A stretch of DNA of 64,000 nt from Acidiphilium acidophilum (GCF_033842475.1 NZ_JAWXYB010000018.1:1595501-1659500); one strand, 5' to 3'. Positions 33,406 through 42,380 are shown, counted from the first letter of the stretch. The notes: generated by a model from the letters alone, not told the origin. A program made the numbers and translations.

Positions 33406-34794
33406 TCAGGCCACGGCGCTGGCGGGGACCGATGCAGCCTCGATCACGCCGCAGAGTTCGTCGACGAGGCCGATGATCATCGCCTCGTCTTCGCCTTCGG
33501 CCATGACGCGGATCAGCGGTTCGGTGCCGGAGGCGCGGATCAGGAGACGGCCGGTGCCGGAGAGCTTTGCCTCGGCATGAGAGGTGGCGGCGATGACTTT
33601 CGGCGAGAGAAGCGGCGAGGTGCCGGCGAAGCGCACGTTGCGCAGGCGTTGCGGCAGCGGGTCGAACAGGCGGCAGACCTCGCTGGCGGGTCGTCCATCG
33701 CGCACCAGCACGGCGAGAACCTGAAGTGCTGCGATCAGCCCATCGCCGGTAGTGGCGAAGTCGGAGAGGATGATATGGCCCGATTGTTCGCCGCCGAGGT
33801 TTAGGGCACGCGCGCGCATCGCTTCGGCGACGTAGCGGTCGCCGACGGCGGTGCGGTGCAAGGCGAGGCCGAGCGAGGCGAGATAGCGCTCCAGCCCGAG
33901 ATTGGACATGACGGTGGCGACCACCGCTTCGCCCGACAGGCGATGATCGGCCTGGAAGGCGCGGGCGATCAGCGCGAGGACCTGATCGCCATCGATCACG
34001 GTGCCACGCTCATCGACCAGGATCAGCCGGTCGGCATCGCCGTCGAGTGCGATGCCGAGATCGGCGCGGTGTTCGAGCACGGCGGCGGAGAGGAAGCCGG
34101 GGACGGTGGAGCCGCACTCCTTGTTGATGTTGAACCCGTCCGGGTTCACGCCGAGCGCGATCACCTCGACACCGAGTTCCCACAGGGCGGCGGGGGCGAC
34201 CTTGTAGGCGGCACCGTTGGCGCAGTCGAGCACGACGCGCAGCCCGTCGAGGCGGAGGCCGCGCGGCAGGCTCGATTTGGCCGATTCGATATAGCGCCCC
34301 CCGGCATCGACCAGACGCACCGCGCGCCCGAGGGCGGAGGCATGGGCGAGACGGTCGCTGAGATCCTGATCCATCAGGGCTTCGATTTCGGATTCGGTCT
34401 CATCGGAGAGTTTGGCCCCATCGGGTCCGAACAGCTTGATGCCGTTATCCTCGAACGGATTGTGCGACGCCGAGATGACGACGCCGAGATCGGCGCGCAG
34501 GCTGCGGGTGAGCATGGCGATCGCCGGGGTGGGCAGCGGACCCGCGAGGGTGACGTCCATCCCGGCGCCGATGAAGCCCGCGGTCAGCGCGGGTTCCAGC
34601 ATATAGCCCGAAAGGCGGGTGTCCTTGCCGATGATGACCTGATGGCGATGGGTGCCGCGGGTGAACAGCAGACCCGCCGCCTGACCGAGGCGCATCGCGA
34701 TTTCGGCGGTCATCGGGGCGGTATTCGCGCGGCCGCGAATCCCATCGGTGCCGAACAGGCGGCGGGCTCGGCTGGCGGGGGCGACGTGGTTCAT
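33406..34794 (-). CDS. glmM: Phosphoglucosamine mutase GlmM
   Basis: A 462-residue enzyme converting glucosamine-6-phosphate to glucosamine-1-phosphate for peptidoglycan and [11 protein letters not shown] is near residue 14, the phosphoserine loop [16 protein letters not shown] places the active Ser at about 110, the metal loop LDGDADR is in the middle and [15 protein letters not shown] at the phosphate-binding C-terminal domain. The folP-glmM order is common in alphaproteobacteria. A slightly long N-terminus ([11 protein letters not shown]) precedes the conserved RLFGTDG. Confidence 0.97.
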   Translation of the reverse strand: MNHVAPASRARRLFGTDGIRGRANTAPMTAEIAMRLGQAAGLLFTRGTHRHQVIIGKDTRLSGYMLEPALTAGFIGAGMDVTLAGPLPTPAIAMLTRSLRADLGVVISASHNPFEDNGIKLFGPDGAKLSDETESEIEALMDQDLSDRLAHASALGRAVRLVDAGGRYIESAKSSLPRGLRLDGLRVVLDCANGAAYKVAPAALWELGVEVIALGVNPDGFNINKECGSTVPGFLSAAVLEHRADLGIALDGDADRLILVDERGTVIDGDQVLALIARAFQADHRLSGEAVVATVMSNLGLERYLASLGLALHRTAVGDRYVAEAMRARALNLGGEQSGHIILSDFATTGDGLIAALQVLAVLVRDGRPASEVCRLFDPLPQRLRNVRFAGTSPLLSPKVIAATSHAEAKLSGTGRLLIRASGTEPLIRVMAEGEDEAMIIGLVDELCGVIEAASVPASAVA

Positions 34795-34825
34795 GGGACG
34801 AACGAAGTCCTTTTCGGGTCAGGGA

Positions 34826-35683
34826 TCAGATATAGCCGGCATCGGGTTCGAGCGCACGGGCCACGCGGAGGGCCTGGATCGTGCCGGCGACGTCGTGCAC
34901 CCGGAGAATGGCAGCACCATGGCGGGCGGCGAACAGGGCGGCGGCGATGGATGCCGGATCGCGGCGGGCGGGATCGGGTTCGCCGGTGATGTCGCCGAGG
35001 AAGCGCTTGCGCGAGACGCCGACCAGCACCGGGTGGCCGAGCGCGTGGAACCGGGGCAGGCCGCGCAGCAGATCGATGTTCTGCGCCCCGCGTTTGGCGA
35101 AGCCGAAACCGGGGTCGAGGGCGATGGCGGCATCGGCGATACCGGCAGCGCGGGCGGCATCGCGCCTTGCTGTTAGTTCGGCGAGGATCTCGGCGACAAG
35201 GTCGTGATAGTGGGCGTGGCGCGACATGGTCTGGGGTGTGCCGCGCATGTGCATGAGGATCACCGGGCAGCCATTTGCGGCGAGCAGAGGGGCGGCGGCG
35301 GGATCGTGGGTGAGGCCGGAGACGTCGTTGATGATGCGGGCCCCGGCATCGAGTGCTGCCTTCATGGTGGCGGCGTTGCGGGTATCGGCCGAGACGACGG
35401 CGCCGGCGGCGACCATGGCGCGGATGACCGGGAGGATACGTTCGATTTCGAGCGCGGGCTCAATGATCGCGCTGCCGGGGCGGGTCGATTCACCGCCGAT
35501 GTCGAGGATATCGGCACCCTCGTTCAGCATGGCGTGGCCGGCACGGATCACCGCTTCGGGGTCGAAGACGGCACTGGTCGCGGAAAAACTGTCCGGCGTC
35601 GCGTTCAGGATGCCCATGACCAGGGGGCGGGTGAGTTCGAGTCCGGCCCAGACGGGCCGGATGGTGGTGGATGTGGCCGACAT
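34826..35683 (-). CDS. folP: Dihydropteroate synthase FolP
   Basis: A 285-residue TIM-barrel enzyme joining p-aminobenzoate to the dihydropterin pyrophosphate in folate synthesis. Signatures: LVMGILNATPDSFS, EGADILDIGGESTRPGS, RIINDVSGLT, and VGVSRKRFLG near the C-terminus. I place the start at the ATG at 35683 (MSATSTT); an ATG 12 codons upstream is also in frame. It lies 31 nt before glmM. It is the sulfonamide target. Confidence 0.96.
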   Translation of the reverse strand: MSATSTTIRPVWAGLELTRPLVMGILNATPDSFSATSAVFDPEAVIRAGHAMLNEGADILDIGGESTRPGSAIIEPALEIERILPVIRAMVAAGAVVSADTRNAATMKAALDAGARIINDVSGLTHDPAAAPLLAANGCPVILMHMRGTPQTMSRHAHYHDLVAEILAELTARRDAARAAGIADAAIALDPGFGFAKRGAQNIDLLRGLPRFHALGHPVLVGVSRKRFLGDITGEPDPARRDPASIAAALFAARHGAAILRVHDVAGTIQALRVARALEPDAGYI

Positions 35684-35719
35684 GGCCCGCGCAATAGCCG
35701 GGTTTGGCGCGGGGGCCAA

Positions 35720-35977
35720 TCAGAGCGCGGGCATGGTCAGGCCGGATACAGCCCCCGCAGCGGCGGCGAAGGGACTCTGGCTCGGGGATTGGCTTTGATT
35801 GGTGGTGCCGGATTGGTCGTGCTTGTGGTGAAACAGCGCGTTGGTGCCGTGGTTGGTGGCCTGAAGCTGGGCCATGGTGGCCTGAAGCGCGTTGCCGAAG
35901 CTGGGCTTCGCGGTCGAGGGCTGGCCGCCGGCATAGGCGATCGGTTGGGAGATTGCGTTGTTGACGGGAAGGATCAT
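35720..35977 (-). CDS. Small hypothetical Gln/Ser/Ala-rich protein
   Basis: An 85-residue frame starting at the ATG at 35977, with a good AGGAGAT upstream. It begins MILPVNNAISQPIAYAGG and is rich in Asn, Gln, Ser, Thr and Ala, with a His cluster (FHHKHDQ) in the middle. No signal peptide, Cys or recognised domain. It ends 36 nt before folP. The composition recalls short flagellar or secreted-substrate-like proteins, but that is only an impression. The 244-bp gap upstream, to the divergent esterase, shows nothing else clear. Confidence 0.5.
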   Translation of the reverse strand: MILPVNNAISQPIAYAGGQPSTAKPSFGNALQATMAQLQATNHGTNALFHHKHDQSGTTNQSQSPSQSPFAAAAGAVSGLTMPAL

Positions 35978-36221
35978 GGATCGATCTCCTGATTGCGAGG
36001 ATGATTTCAATAGGCAGGCAGCGTCAATGCAGATATCATGCCAGACGATAAGGGCACGGCTTTGTGCGGCTCTGGCTGACGGGTGGGCCGGGCTGGGCCG
36101 GCCACCCGGCAGAATCTGCCGGGCAATTTCTGCCTTGTGTTCCGATTATGCCGACCAGCGGCCTTGCGGTTCGGGCCGATGGGACGATTTTTTGTCCGTC
36201 CGCCAGTTACAGAAGTTTGAC

Positions 36222-37094
36222 ATGAAACTGCCGAGCCAGATCGACCTGCTGAATGCCATCGCACCACGTTACGGAACGGCGGTGACGCGGGATGTGGTTT
36301 ATGGGCCCAATCCCTATCACCGGCTGGATATCTATCGACCGGTACGCCAGCGCCGGGCGCTGCCGGTGGTGGTGTTTTTTTATGGCGGATCGTGGCAGAG
36401 CGGGGCGCGGGCGGATTACCGGTTCATCGGGGCGGCGCTGGCGCGGCTCGGGCTGATCGTGGTTGTTCCGGATTACCGGCTCTATCCCGATGTGCGCTAT
36501 CCCGATTTCATCCACGATGCGGCGAAGGCGACCGCGTGGGTGCTCGGCAATATTCGCGATTATGGCGGGGCGGCGGATGCGGTGTTCGTCGCCGGACATT
36601 CGGCGGGGGCGTATCTGGCGATGATGCTGGCGCTGGCGCCGGCGTATCTGGCCGCGGCGCGGAGCGATCGGGCGGCGCTGGCCGGGGCGATCGGGATGGC
36701 GGGGCCATATGACTTCCTGCCGATCACCGGGCCGGTGTATCGGAAGATTTTCGGCGGGGCGGCGGATCTGGCGGGGACACAACCGATCGCCCATGTCGAT
36801 GCCGAGGCACCGCCCTGTCTGTTGCTCACCGGCGCAAGGGACCGACTCGTGTTGCCCTCGAACACTGCCTCGCTGGCGGCGAAGTTGCGGGCGGCGGGGG
36901 CGGTGGTGGAGACGCGGATCTATCCGGGGATCGGGCATATCAGAATTCTGCTCGCCTGCCTGCCACCGCTGCGGTTCACGATACCGCTGCTCGACGACAT
37001 CGGCTCGTTCATCCGCCAGACGGTGGAGATGCGGCAGCGGGTCGAGCCGGTCGGGGCGCGGCGCGATATGGCGGGGCGGACCAATCCGGGCTAA
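36222..37094 (+). CDS. Alpha/beta hydrolase, esterase/lipase of the BD-FAE/HSL type
   Basis: A 290-residue hydrolase. The oxyanion segment is VVVFFYGGSWQSG near residue 50, the nucleophile elbow FVAGHSAGAYLAMM near 125, the acid LLTGARDRLVLPSN near 210, and the catalytic His probably in YPGIGHIRIL near 240. It cleaves a carboxyl ester; the natural substrate is unknown. Relatives act on arylformamides or esters. No signal peptide at the chosen ATG (36222, MKLPSQI); the frame is open upstream but not conserved. It starts a plus-strand run with gst and the PCu(A)C gene. Confidence 0.85.
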   Translation: MKLPSQIDLLNAIAPRYGTAVTRDVVYGPNPYHRLDIYRPVRQRRALPVVVFFYGGSWQSGARADYRFIGAALARLGLIVVVPDYRLYPDVRYPDFIHDAAKATAWVLGNIRDYGGAADAVFVAGHSAGAYLAMMLALAPAYLAAARSDRAALAGAIGMAGPYDFLPITGPVYRKIFGGAADLAGTQPIAHVDAEAPPCLLLTGARDRLVLPSNTASLAAKLRAAGAVVETRIYPGIGHIRILLACLPPLRFTIPLLDDIGSFIRQTVEMRQRVEPVGARRDMAGRTNPG

Positions 37095-37103
37095 CCTGTT
37101 TCG

Positions 37104-37769
37104 ATGAGCGAGACAAACGATGTTCTCTACCTTGGTAGCCGGCGGTATTCCTCGTGGTCGATGCGCGGGTGGCTGGCGGTGGCGATGGCCGGGATCGAGG
37201 TCGAGGAGCGGGTGATCCCGCTGAATGGTGGGGCGACGCCGGCGATCAAGGCGGTTTCACCTTCGGGTCTGGTGCCGTGCCTCGAACATCGGGGGGCTTT
37301 GATATGGGACAGTCTCGCGATCGTGGAATATGCCGCCGAGTTCAAGCCGGAGATCTGGCCGGGCGAGCGGATCGCGCGGGCACATGCGCGGGCGATCAGT
37401 GCGGAAATGCATAGCGGGTTTCGCGAGTTGCGGATCGCGATGCCGATGAATTGCTGTCGGCATGCGCCGGGAGGCAGTCGGACGCCGGGGGTGCTGGACG
37501 ATATCGGGCGGATCGAGGCGATCTGGGCCGGGACGCGGTCGCGCTTCGGAGCCGGCGGGGATTTTCTGTTCGGGGCGGATTTTACCGGGGCGGATATCAT
37601 GTTCGCGCCGGTGGCGTCGCGGTTTCTGACCTATGATCCGCCGTTGAGCGACGCTTCGCGTGCCTATATCGCCGCTGTGCGGGGGCATAAGCTGGTGGCG
37701 GCGTGGTACGAGGCGGCGGCGGCGGAGCCGGACTCGTGGAAACTTGAAAAATATGAGGCTGTGGAATGA
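37104..37769 (+). CDS. Glutathione S-transferase family protein
   Basis: A 221-residue GST. The thioredoxin-fold half starts VLYLGSRRYSSWSMRGWLAV, with catalytic Ser/Tyr candidates in RYSSWS, and contains SGLVPCLEHRGALIWDSLAIVEYAAE, the glutathione-binding region. The helical half includes FLFGADFTGADIMFAPVASRF. The SSWSMR pattern is typical of a clade found with maleylacetoacetate-like GSTs. The ATG follows the esterase by 9 nt and its stop overlaps the PCu(A)C gene (ATGA). Confidence 0.88.
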   Translation: MSETNDVLYLGSRRYSSWSMRGWLAVAMAGIEVEERVIPLNGGATPAIKAVSPSGLVPCLEHRGALIWDSLAIVEYAAEFKPEIWPGERIARAHARAISAEMHSGFRELRIAMPMNCCRHAPGGSRTPGVLDDIGRIEAIWAGTRSRFGAGGDFLFGADFTGADIMFAPVASRFLTYDPPLSDASRAYIAAVRGHKLVAAWYEAAAAEPDSWKLEKYEAVE

Positions 37770-38284
37770 TTGCGACTCCCAACATTAAATCGGCCGCCCG
37801 GCTGTTGCGCGGGGCGGGTCTGGCGCTGGGGCTCGGCCTGGCCATGACCGCCACGGCGGCGGCGCAGACGAAGATGCCGGGGACCCAGGTGTCGCCGCTC
37901 GGGGTGGTGGTGGATCATGGCTGGACCACACTGACCACCGAAGCGGGGAATTCGACGGAGGGGTATTTCCGCGTCCATAATGTGGGGACCACGCCGGATA
38001 CGCTGCTTTCGACGAGTTGCCCGATCGCGCATCATACCGTGCTGCTCGATGGTTCCGGCAAGAAGCTCGGCGGGATCGTGATCAAGCCGGGGGAGACGCT
38101 GACGATTGCACCGGGGGGGATGCACCTGATGCTGGAGCGGAATCGCTACCGGTTCTATGCACATGGGATGATCCCGTGCAGCGTCGATTTTCTCGATGCC
38201 GGGAAACTGATTTTATATCTGCATGTCGAGCAACCAGGGGCCAAGGCCTACGAGCAGGTGCGCCGTCCTGTCATCAAGGATTGA
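37766..38284 (+). CDS. PCu(A)C-type periplasmic copper chaperone
   Basis: A 172-residue protein with a signal peptide (GLALGLGLAMTATAAAQ) and a cupredoxin-like DUF461 domain. Candidate copper ligands are His/Met residues in SCPIAHHTVLLD and PGGMHLMLERNRYRF; the first Met of the classical H-M...M...HxM motif is not obvious, and two Cys (SCPIA, IPCSV) are present. Members deliver Cu(I) to the CuA/CuB sites of cytochrome oxidase or assist copper homeostasis. No SenC/ScoI gene is adjacent. The downstream UDG-family gene starts inside it. Confidence 0.82.
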   Translation: MIATPNIKSAARLLRGAGLALGLGLAMTATAAAQTKMPGTQVSPLGVVVDHGWTTLTTEAGNSTEGYFRVHNVGTTPDTLLSTSCPIAHHTVLLDGSGKKLGGIVIKPGETLTIAPGGMHLMLERNRYRFYAHGMIPCSVDFLDAGKLILYLHVEQPGAKAYEQVRRPVIKD

Positions 38285-38852
38285 GGTCCTCGCGGCGGAG
38301 GCGCGCGGCTGCACGGTGTGCGCACCGGTGCTGCCGCTCGGACCCCGGCCGATCCTGCGGGTTTCCGACACTGCGCGGCTTTTGATTATCAGTCAGGCGC
38401 CGGGGACGCTGGTTCATGCCAGCGGCACGCCCTGGACCGACGCCTCGGGCGATCGGTTGCGGGGGTGGCTCGGGTTGGAGCCGGCGCGATTTTACGATGT
38501 CAGCCGGGTTGCGATTCTGCCGATGGGGCTGTGTTATCCGGGCCGTTTGCCGCGCGGCGGGGATTGCCCGCCCCGGCCCGAATGTGCGCCGCTCTGGCAG
38601 GCGCGGCTGCGGGCGGCGATGCCCGCGATCCGGTTGACGTTGCTGGTGGGAAGCTACGCGCAGGCGTATCATCTGGGTCCGGGGCGGCTGGAGGACCGGG
38701 TGAGGAATTTCGAGCGGTTTCTGCCGGATTACTTCCCCCTGCCCCACCCCTCGTGGCGGACGCTGGGATGGGCGGCGCGGCGGCCCTGGTTCGAGGCGGA
38801 AACATTGCCGGCGCTGCGGGAGACGATTGCAACATTGCTGGAGGATCACTGA
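38223..38852 (+). CDS. Uracil-DNA glycosylase superfamily protein
   Basis: A 209-residue protein of the COG1573-type family. Motif A is [21 protein letters not shown] near residue 55, followed by DPSGxRL-like [12 protein letters not shown] and [22 protein letters not shown], and motif [12 protein letters not shown] near 175. It would excise uracil or a related base from DNA, although this clade is poorly characterised. The chosen ATG at 38223 overlaps the PCu(A)C gene by 62 nt; a later non-ATG start is possible because the first conserved residues appear near position 20. Confidence 0.8.
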   Translation: MSSNQGPRPTSRCAVLSSRIEVLAAEARGCTVCAPVLPLGPRPILRVSDTARLLIISQAPGTLVHASGTPWTDASGDRLRGWLGLEPARFYDVSRVAILPMGLCYPGRLPRGGDCPPRPECAPLWQARLRAAMPAIRLTLLVGSYAQAYHLGPGRLEDRVRNFERFLPDYFPLPHPSWRTLGWAARRPWFEAETLPALRETIATLLEDH

Positions 38853-38853
38853 C

Positions 38854-39159
38854 ATGGCGAAAATCGAGAAACTGACCGATTCCGAACGCGCGGCACTGGT
38901 GGATCTGCTGCCGGCCTGGAGCTTTGCCCGGACGAATGCCGGACAGAACGACGCGATCGAGCGGAAATTCGTGTTCAAGGATTTTTCGGAAGCGTTCGCG
39001 TTCATGGCCCGCGTGGCATTGCTGGCGGAAAAGCACGATCATCATCCTGAATGGACGAATGTCTATAACCGGGTGGCGATCACACTCTCGACGCATGATG
39101 CCGGAGGATTGTCGGTGCGGGATATCCAGTTGGCTGAGGCGATTGATATGATTGCTTGA
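38854..39159 (+). CDS. phhB: 4a-hydroxytetrahydrobiopterin dehydratase (PCD/PhhB)
   Basis: A 101-residue pterin-4a-carbinolamine dehydratase, which regenerates the pterin cofactor after aromatic hydroxylation. The active-site signature [24 protein letters not shown] is intact, with three His. Start at ATG 38854 (MAKIEKL), 1 nt after the UDG-family stop. No phenylalanine hydroxylase gene is in the window, but a PTPS-like/RibD-like cluster lies 9 kb away, so pterin chemistry may have other uses here. Confidence 0.92.
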   Translation: MAKIEKLTDSERAALVDLLPAWSFARTNAGQNDAIERKFVFKDFSEAFAFMARVALLAEKHDHHPEWTNVYNRVAITLSTHDAGGLSVRDIQLAEAIDMIA

Positions 39160-39175
39160 AGAAGGAGGAAGAAGA

Positions 39176-39296
39176 AGGCTTCTTTTTTGTAAAAAAAAAG
39201 CAAAAAACTTCTTTTCGCTGGGGCACGGGCGCTGAAACCGGCACGGGCCCAGATTAACAAAGTTTTTTTGCTTCTTTTTGTTCACAAAAAGAAGGC
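39176..39296. repeat. AT-rich palindromic intergenic repeat, copy 2 (composite)
   Basis: A full composite copy between two convergent genes (phhB and the 39364 gene). The left arm (39178-39213) has a T-run/A-run hairpin followed by GCAAAAAACTTC; the centre (39217-39254) contains GGCACGGGC twice; the right arm (39262-39296) has GCTTCTTTTTG and CAAAAAGAAGGC around a 5-nt loop. It shares all three parts with copy 6. Confidence 0.75.
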
Positions 39297-39363
39297 TTGC
39301 TTTGCCTTGTACCCTTATTTGTTGCGATAACGTAACATTATAGACGTGCGAAGTTGCCTTCGG

Positions 39364-40026
39364 TCAGGAGTGAATTTTTCGGTATTTTCGTCGGGGCGGC
39401 CAGAAGCGGTTGCCGGGGCCGAAATGGACGCCGTGGTAGTTGGCGTCGGGGACGCGGATGTCGGCGGGGTCGAGGGGGATCGGCCAGATGATGCGTTTGG
39501 GTTTCGGGTTGGGGTTGGGTTTGCGCTGGCGTCGCTCCCGGGGTGGCGGGCGGAGGTGGTCGGGGAGGTTGACCCCGAACATGCGGCAGATCGGGCGGAG
39601 GATGCGACCGAGGCTTGGCTTGGCGGCGAGCAGGGCGATCAGGTCTGGCGAATTGACGAACGCGATCAGGTCATAATGGGCCTGTGCGGCAACGACGCCG
39701 GTGGTCGGGGTGGTCGGCAGCAGATGGAGCAGCCAGCCGAATTGGGTGGAGAACGGCGAGGGTTTGCGCGGGCGGGAGGGTTTCGGCGGCGCGGTCTCCG
39801 CGTTGTCAGGTGCGGGTTCGCGGATCGGGCGGGGTGGCGCTGCGGGTTTTCCGGCGGATCGGGCGAAGCGGATCACCACGCGGTTGAAATAACCCAGCAA
39901 CAGCGTGACCATCGGCATCGCGGCCCGGTGGTGCTGGGCCAGCCGAACCGCCTCGCGATGGAAACCCGCAAAGATGGCTTTGAGGGTTTCGGTCAAGGCT
40001 TCATGAGGGCGGGGGGCTTCGGTCAC
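39364..40026 (-). CDS. Hypothetical protein, basic and proline-rich
   Basis: A 220-residue protein without a family I recognise. Residues 1-60 are helical with a hydrophobic stretch (AAMPMVTLLLGYFNRVVI) too polar around it for a clear membrane anchor; 60-95 is a Pro/Arg/Ala linker; 95-155 is helical (FGWLLHLLPTTPTTGVVAAQAHYDLIAF, SLGRILRPICRMFGV); the C-terminal 60 residues are strongly basic and Pro/Trp-rich, ending RFWPPRRKYRKIHS. No Cys pair, signal peptide or catalytic motif. It lies between two intergenic repeat copies. The length and normal GC suggest a genuine gene of a narrow lineage. Confidence 0.6.
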   Translation of the reverse strand: MTEAPRPHEALTETLKAIFAGFHREAVRLAQHHRAAMPMVTLLLGYFNRVVIRFARSAGKPAAPPRPIREPAPDNAETAPPKPSRPRKPSPFSTQFGWLLHLLPTTPTTGVVAAQAHYDLIAFVNSPDLIALLAAKPSLGRILRPICRMFGVNLPDHLRPPPRERRQRKPNPNPKPKRIIWPIPLDPADIRVPDANYHGVHFGPGNRFWPPRRKYRKIHS

Positions 40027-40103
40027 ATGGGACTATAAGCATAATGGGTGGGGGGTGAGAAAGCGGCAGCGAGACAGGGAAGGCAAGGTAAGGCCAAGGA
40101 AGG

Positions 40104-40134
40104 GCTACTTTTTTGAAAAAAAGTAGCAAAAAAC
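40104..40134. repeat. AT-rich palindromic intergenic repeat, copy 3 (left arm)
   Basis: GCTACTTTTTT, one G, then AAAAAAAGTAGC (40104-40127) followed by AAAAAACTTT. It equals the left arm of copy 6 and lies in a divergent gap, upstream of the 39364 gene and of the AT-rich GNAT pseudogene, so here it cannot be a terminator for either neighbour. Confidence 0.7.
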
Positions 40135-40173
40135 TTTCCTGTTTGCGCGTAAACCTCCGCCGGTTTCAGCAGT

Positions 40174-41139
40174 TTGTATGATATTGGCTGCGCATGGATG
40201 ACAGCGTGCGTTTGGCATGAATATTTGTACAATCATACGATCGGGGGTTGTGTGTCAGATTTCAACAATATCGAGCAGAACCAGCAATCGCTTTTCGAAA
40301 TCAGCCCCATCCGAGACCAAAATATCGATCTATGGTTCCAAGTTGGCCCAAAACCAATAAATCACAGAGCTGCGATAGATCGTGTGACGGCTGACATTTC
40401 CTCGGACTCCCCGCATAAAACTTTTCGCTTGGTCGTTCACAAAGGACACGAAACATACGCCAGAATCGCAGCCAAAGTTGATACCGGCAAACGGTTGGAA
40501 ATCTGGCCTCCTTTCTTCAATCCGAAATTATCTGCAATTTGCAAAGAAGATATATCTAATTTAATTTTAGAATATTTTAAAAGAATACTATCAGAAAATA
40601 CAGTTAAGTACAATCAAGCAAGATTCCTTAAACTCCATCCTGATGCAAAACAATGGCAAGACGCGCTTCTGCGTGATGGTTTTTATTTCGTTGCAGAGGC
40701 CGCTATCCTGAATTATGTGAAATCAGGAATTTACAACTGCGCCGCACATCCCTACGCCATAAGTCGTGGGAATATTTTCACCGAAGCTTGTTTGCTGGAT
40801 CTCTACATCGCGTGCCAAGCCGACACGATGGATCGAGCCGATAGAGATCCCAACGTGGAATTGCAAGCAGATTTCTTTGACTTTCTTGACCCTGCGGAAG
40901 CCAGTGCTGATCGTTCAACCTGGCTTGTTGCCACTACAAATATCGGTCCCGTCGGTTTGCTGATCCCGCAGATCGACCATCCGGCTAGATCAGGATGGAT
41001 CGCGTATATCGGTGTGATCAAACCCTGTAGAGGCCAGCGCGTCGGCACAGCTTTGATCGGTCACTTTCTTAGCGGTCACGATGCGGTAGAGGTTATCAGG
41101 GTTATGGTCGATGTGCACAACCACAACTCCATCCAGTTA
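40174..41139 (+). pseudogene. GNAT-like acetyltransferase gene, 5' fragment broken by an IS630 element
   Basis: This fragment encodes about 322 residues before the IS. The last 75 residues form the start of a GNAT fold (TSWIAYIGV-like strand, then the acetyl-CoA loop CRGQRVGTALIGHFL, then VMVDVHNHNSIQL), while the first 240 are an unrecognised domain. Base composition is far richer in A+T than the flanks, especially 40540-40630, with many AAA/ATT codons: a sign of horizontal transfer. The start may be ATG 40174 or GTG 40252. Joining it to 42312-42380 and 43742-43780 gives a continuous 357-codon frame ending HKSNGFEDSLERFF then a short tail. Confidence 0.75.
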
Positions 41140-41227
41140 TACCAACCTGAGGTTCCGTTGACTCGAATGTGAGTTGGTGCGGCTCGGGCGGGTATGATTC
41201 GCTGGACTTCCCTGGAGGAGGTTTGCG

Positions 41228-41737
41228 ATGACGGTAGCGATAACGCGTTTGGACTTGTCGCCTATGGCGCTGCGCGAGCGGGCGGCTCGCGCGACGGATT
41301 CGAAGATTTCGAGGCGGCTGCTGGCGATTGCTCTTGTTCTCGAAGGCTGGTCTCGGCGCGATGCGGCCGAGGCCTGTGCCATGGACCGGCAGACGCTGCG
41401 CGACTGGGTGCACCGTTACAATGGATTGGGACCTGAAGGACTGGGCGATGCGCCGCGCCGCAACGGCCCGCCACCCCAATTGTCGGCTTCGCAGCAGGCG
41501 CAGATCGCGGCATGGGTCAGGCAGGGCCCGGACCCGGAGCGTGACGGCGTGGTACGGTGGCGCTGTGTCGACCTGCAGCGACGGATCGAGACCGAGTTTG
41601 CGGTTACCCTGCACGAGACGTCGATCAGCCGACTGTTGCGGCGGCTCAAGTTCACGCGAGTCCAGCCGCGTCCGTATCATCCGAAGAAGGACGCTGCGGC
41701 ACAGGACATTTTTAAAAAGACTTCGCTGGCCTGGTAG
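41228..41737 (+). CDS. IS630-family transposase, ORF A (N-terminal half)
   Basis: A 169-residue product with a strong AGGAGG 6 nt before the ATG. It holds two helix-turn-helix regions: ALRERAARATDSKISRRLLAIALVLEG...AAEACAMDRQTLRDWVHRYN and the winged-helix ISRLLRRLKFTRVQPRPYHPKKD, which bind the IS ends. It stops soon after a TTTTTAAAAAG stretch (41708-41718). A -1 shift there would join it to ORF B in the correct phase, giving a full IS630 transposase of about 355 residues. Whether the shift is programmed or a disabling mutation is not decidable from one copy. Confidence 0.85.
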   Translation: MTVAITRLDLSPMALRERAARATDSKISRRLLAIALVLEGWSRRDAAEACAMDRQTLRDWVHRYNGLGPEGLGDAPRRNGPPPQLSASQQAQIAAWVRQGPDPERDGVVRWRCVDLQRRIETEFAVTLHETSISRLLRRLKFTRVQPRPYHPKKDAAAQDIFKKTSLAW

Positions 41738-41778
41738 CGGCGGCGATCCCGGCCACGGCGGCGCGTAAGCCGATCGAG

Positions 41779-42297
41779 GTGTGGTTCGCCGATGAAGCCC
41801 GTGTCGGTCAGAAGGGAACCCTGACCTATGTCTGGGCAGAGCGGGGTTCCCGACCACTGGCTGTGCGCGACAACCGCCATGACTCCGCCTATCTGTTTGG
41901 TGCCGTCTGCCCAGAACGCTGTATTGGTGCCGCCATCATCATGCCGGCGGTCAATAGCGAGGCGATGGCCGAACATCTTCGGGAAATCAGCACGCAGGTC
42001 GCGCCTGGCGCGCACGCCGTGCTGGTGCTCGATGGCGCCGGCTGGCATCAAGCCGGCGAACGGTTGCCGGTGCCCGACAACATCAGCCTGCTATCGCTGC
42101 CGCCCTATTCGCCAGAGCTCAACCCCGTCGAAAACATCTGGCAATTTCTGCGCGGCAACTTCCTGAGCCATCAGGTCTGGAACAGCTACGACGAAATCCT
42201 TGCCGCCTGCCGAAACGCCTGGAACAAGTTCATGCAGATGCCAGAACAAATCGCTTCGATCACCCAACGAGACTGGATCAAAGCGGTCATTGGATAG
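41779..42297 (+). CDS. IS630-family transposase, ORF B (DDE catalytic half)
   Basis: The 172-residue frame from the first ATG carries the DDE core: VWFADEARVGQKG (first Asp), AVLVLDGAGWH (second Asp) and PPYSPELNPVENIWQFLR (Glu). The open phase actually extends back to about 41718, with the conserved KPIEVWFADE block, so it is normally made as a fusion with ORF A by frameshifting rather than from its own start. The stop lies 11 nt inside the right inverted repeat. Confidence 0.85.
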   Translation: MWFADEARVGQKGTLTYVWAERGSRPLAVRDNRHDSAYLFGAVCPERCIGAAIIMPAVNSEAMAEHLREISTQVAPGAHAVLVLDGAGWHQAGERLPVPDNISLLSLPPYSPELNPVENIWQFLRGNFLSHQVWNSYDEILAACRNAWNKFMQMPEQIASITQRDWIKAVIG

Positions 42298-42311
42298 GCA
42301 GGTTGGTATTA

Positions 42312-42380
42312 CACAAATCCAACGGCTTTGAAGATTCTCTCGAAAGATTTTTCACGTACCGCAAACCGATTGGCAAAGCG
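42312..42380 (+). pseudogene. GNAT-like gene, middle fragment between two IS elements
   Basis: These 69 bases read HKSNGFEDSLERFF and then TYRKPIGKA in the phase continued from the 5' fragment after removal of the IS630 element. This is the classic C-terminal GNAT strand (N...L.K.GF). They end with GCAAAGCG (42373-42380), the 8-bp target duplicate of the IS256 element. Confidence 0.65.

Larger units (their letters stand above)
41140..42308 (+). mobile_element. IS630-family insertion sequence, about 1.17 kb
   Basis: Ends are inverted repeats TACCAACCTG on the left and CAGGTTGGTA on the right, flanked by TTA on both sides (41137-41139 and 42309-42311), consistent with TA-targeted insertion. 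It carries two overlapping-phase transposase frames with a DDE catalytic core. It sits inside the GNAT-like gene near its 3' end. Confidence 0.85.
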
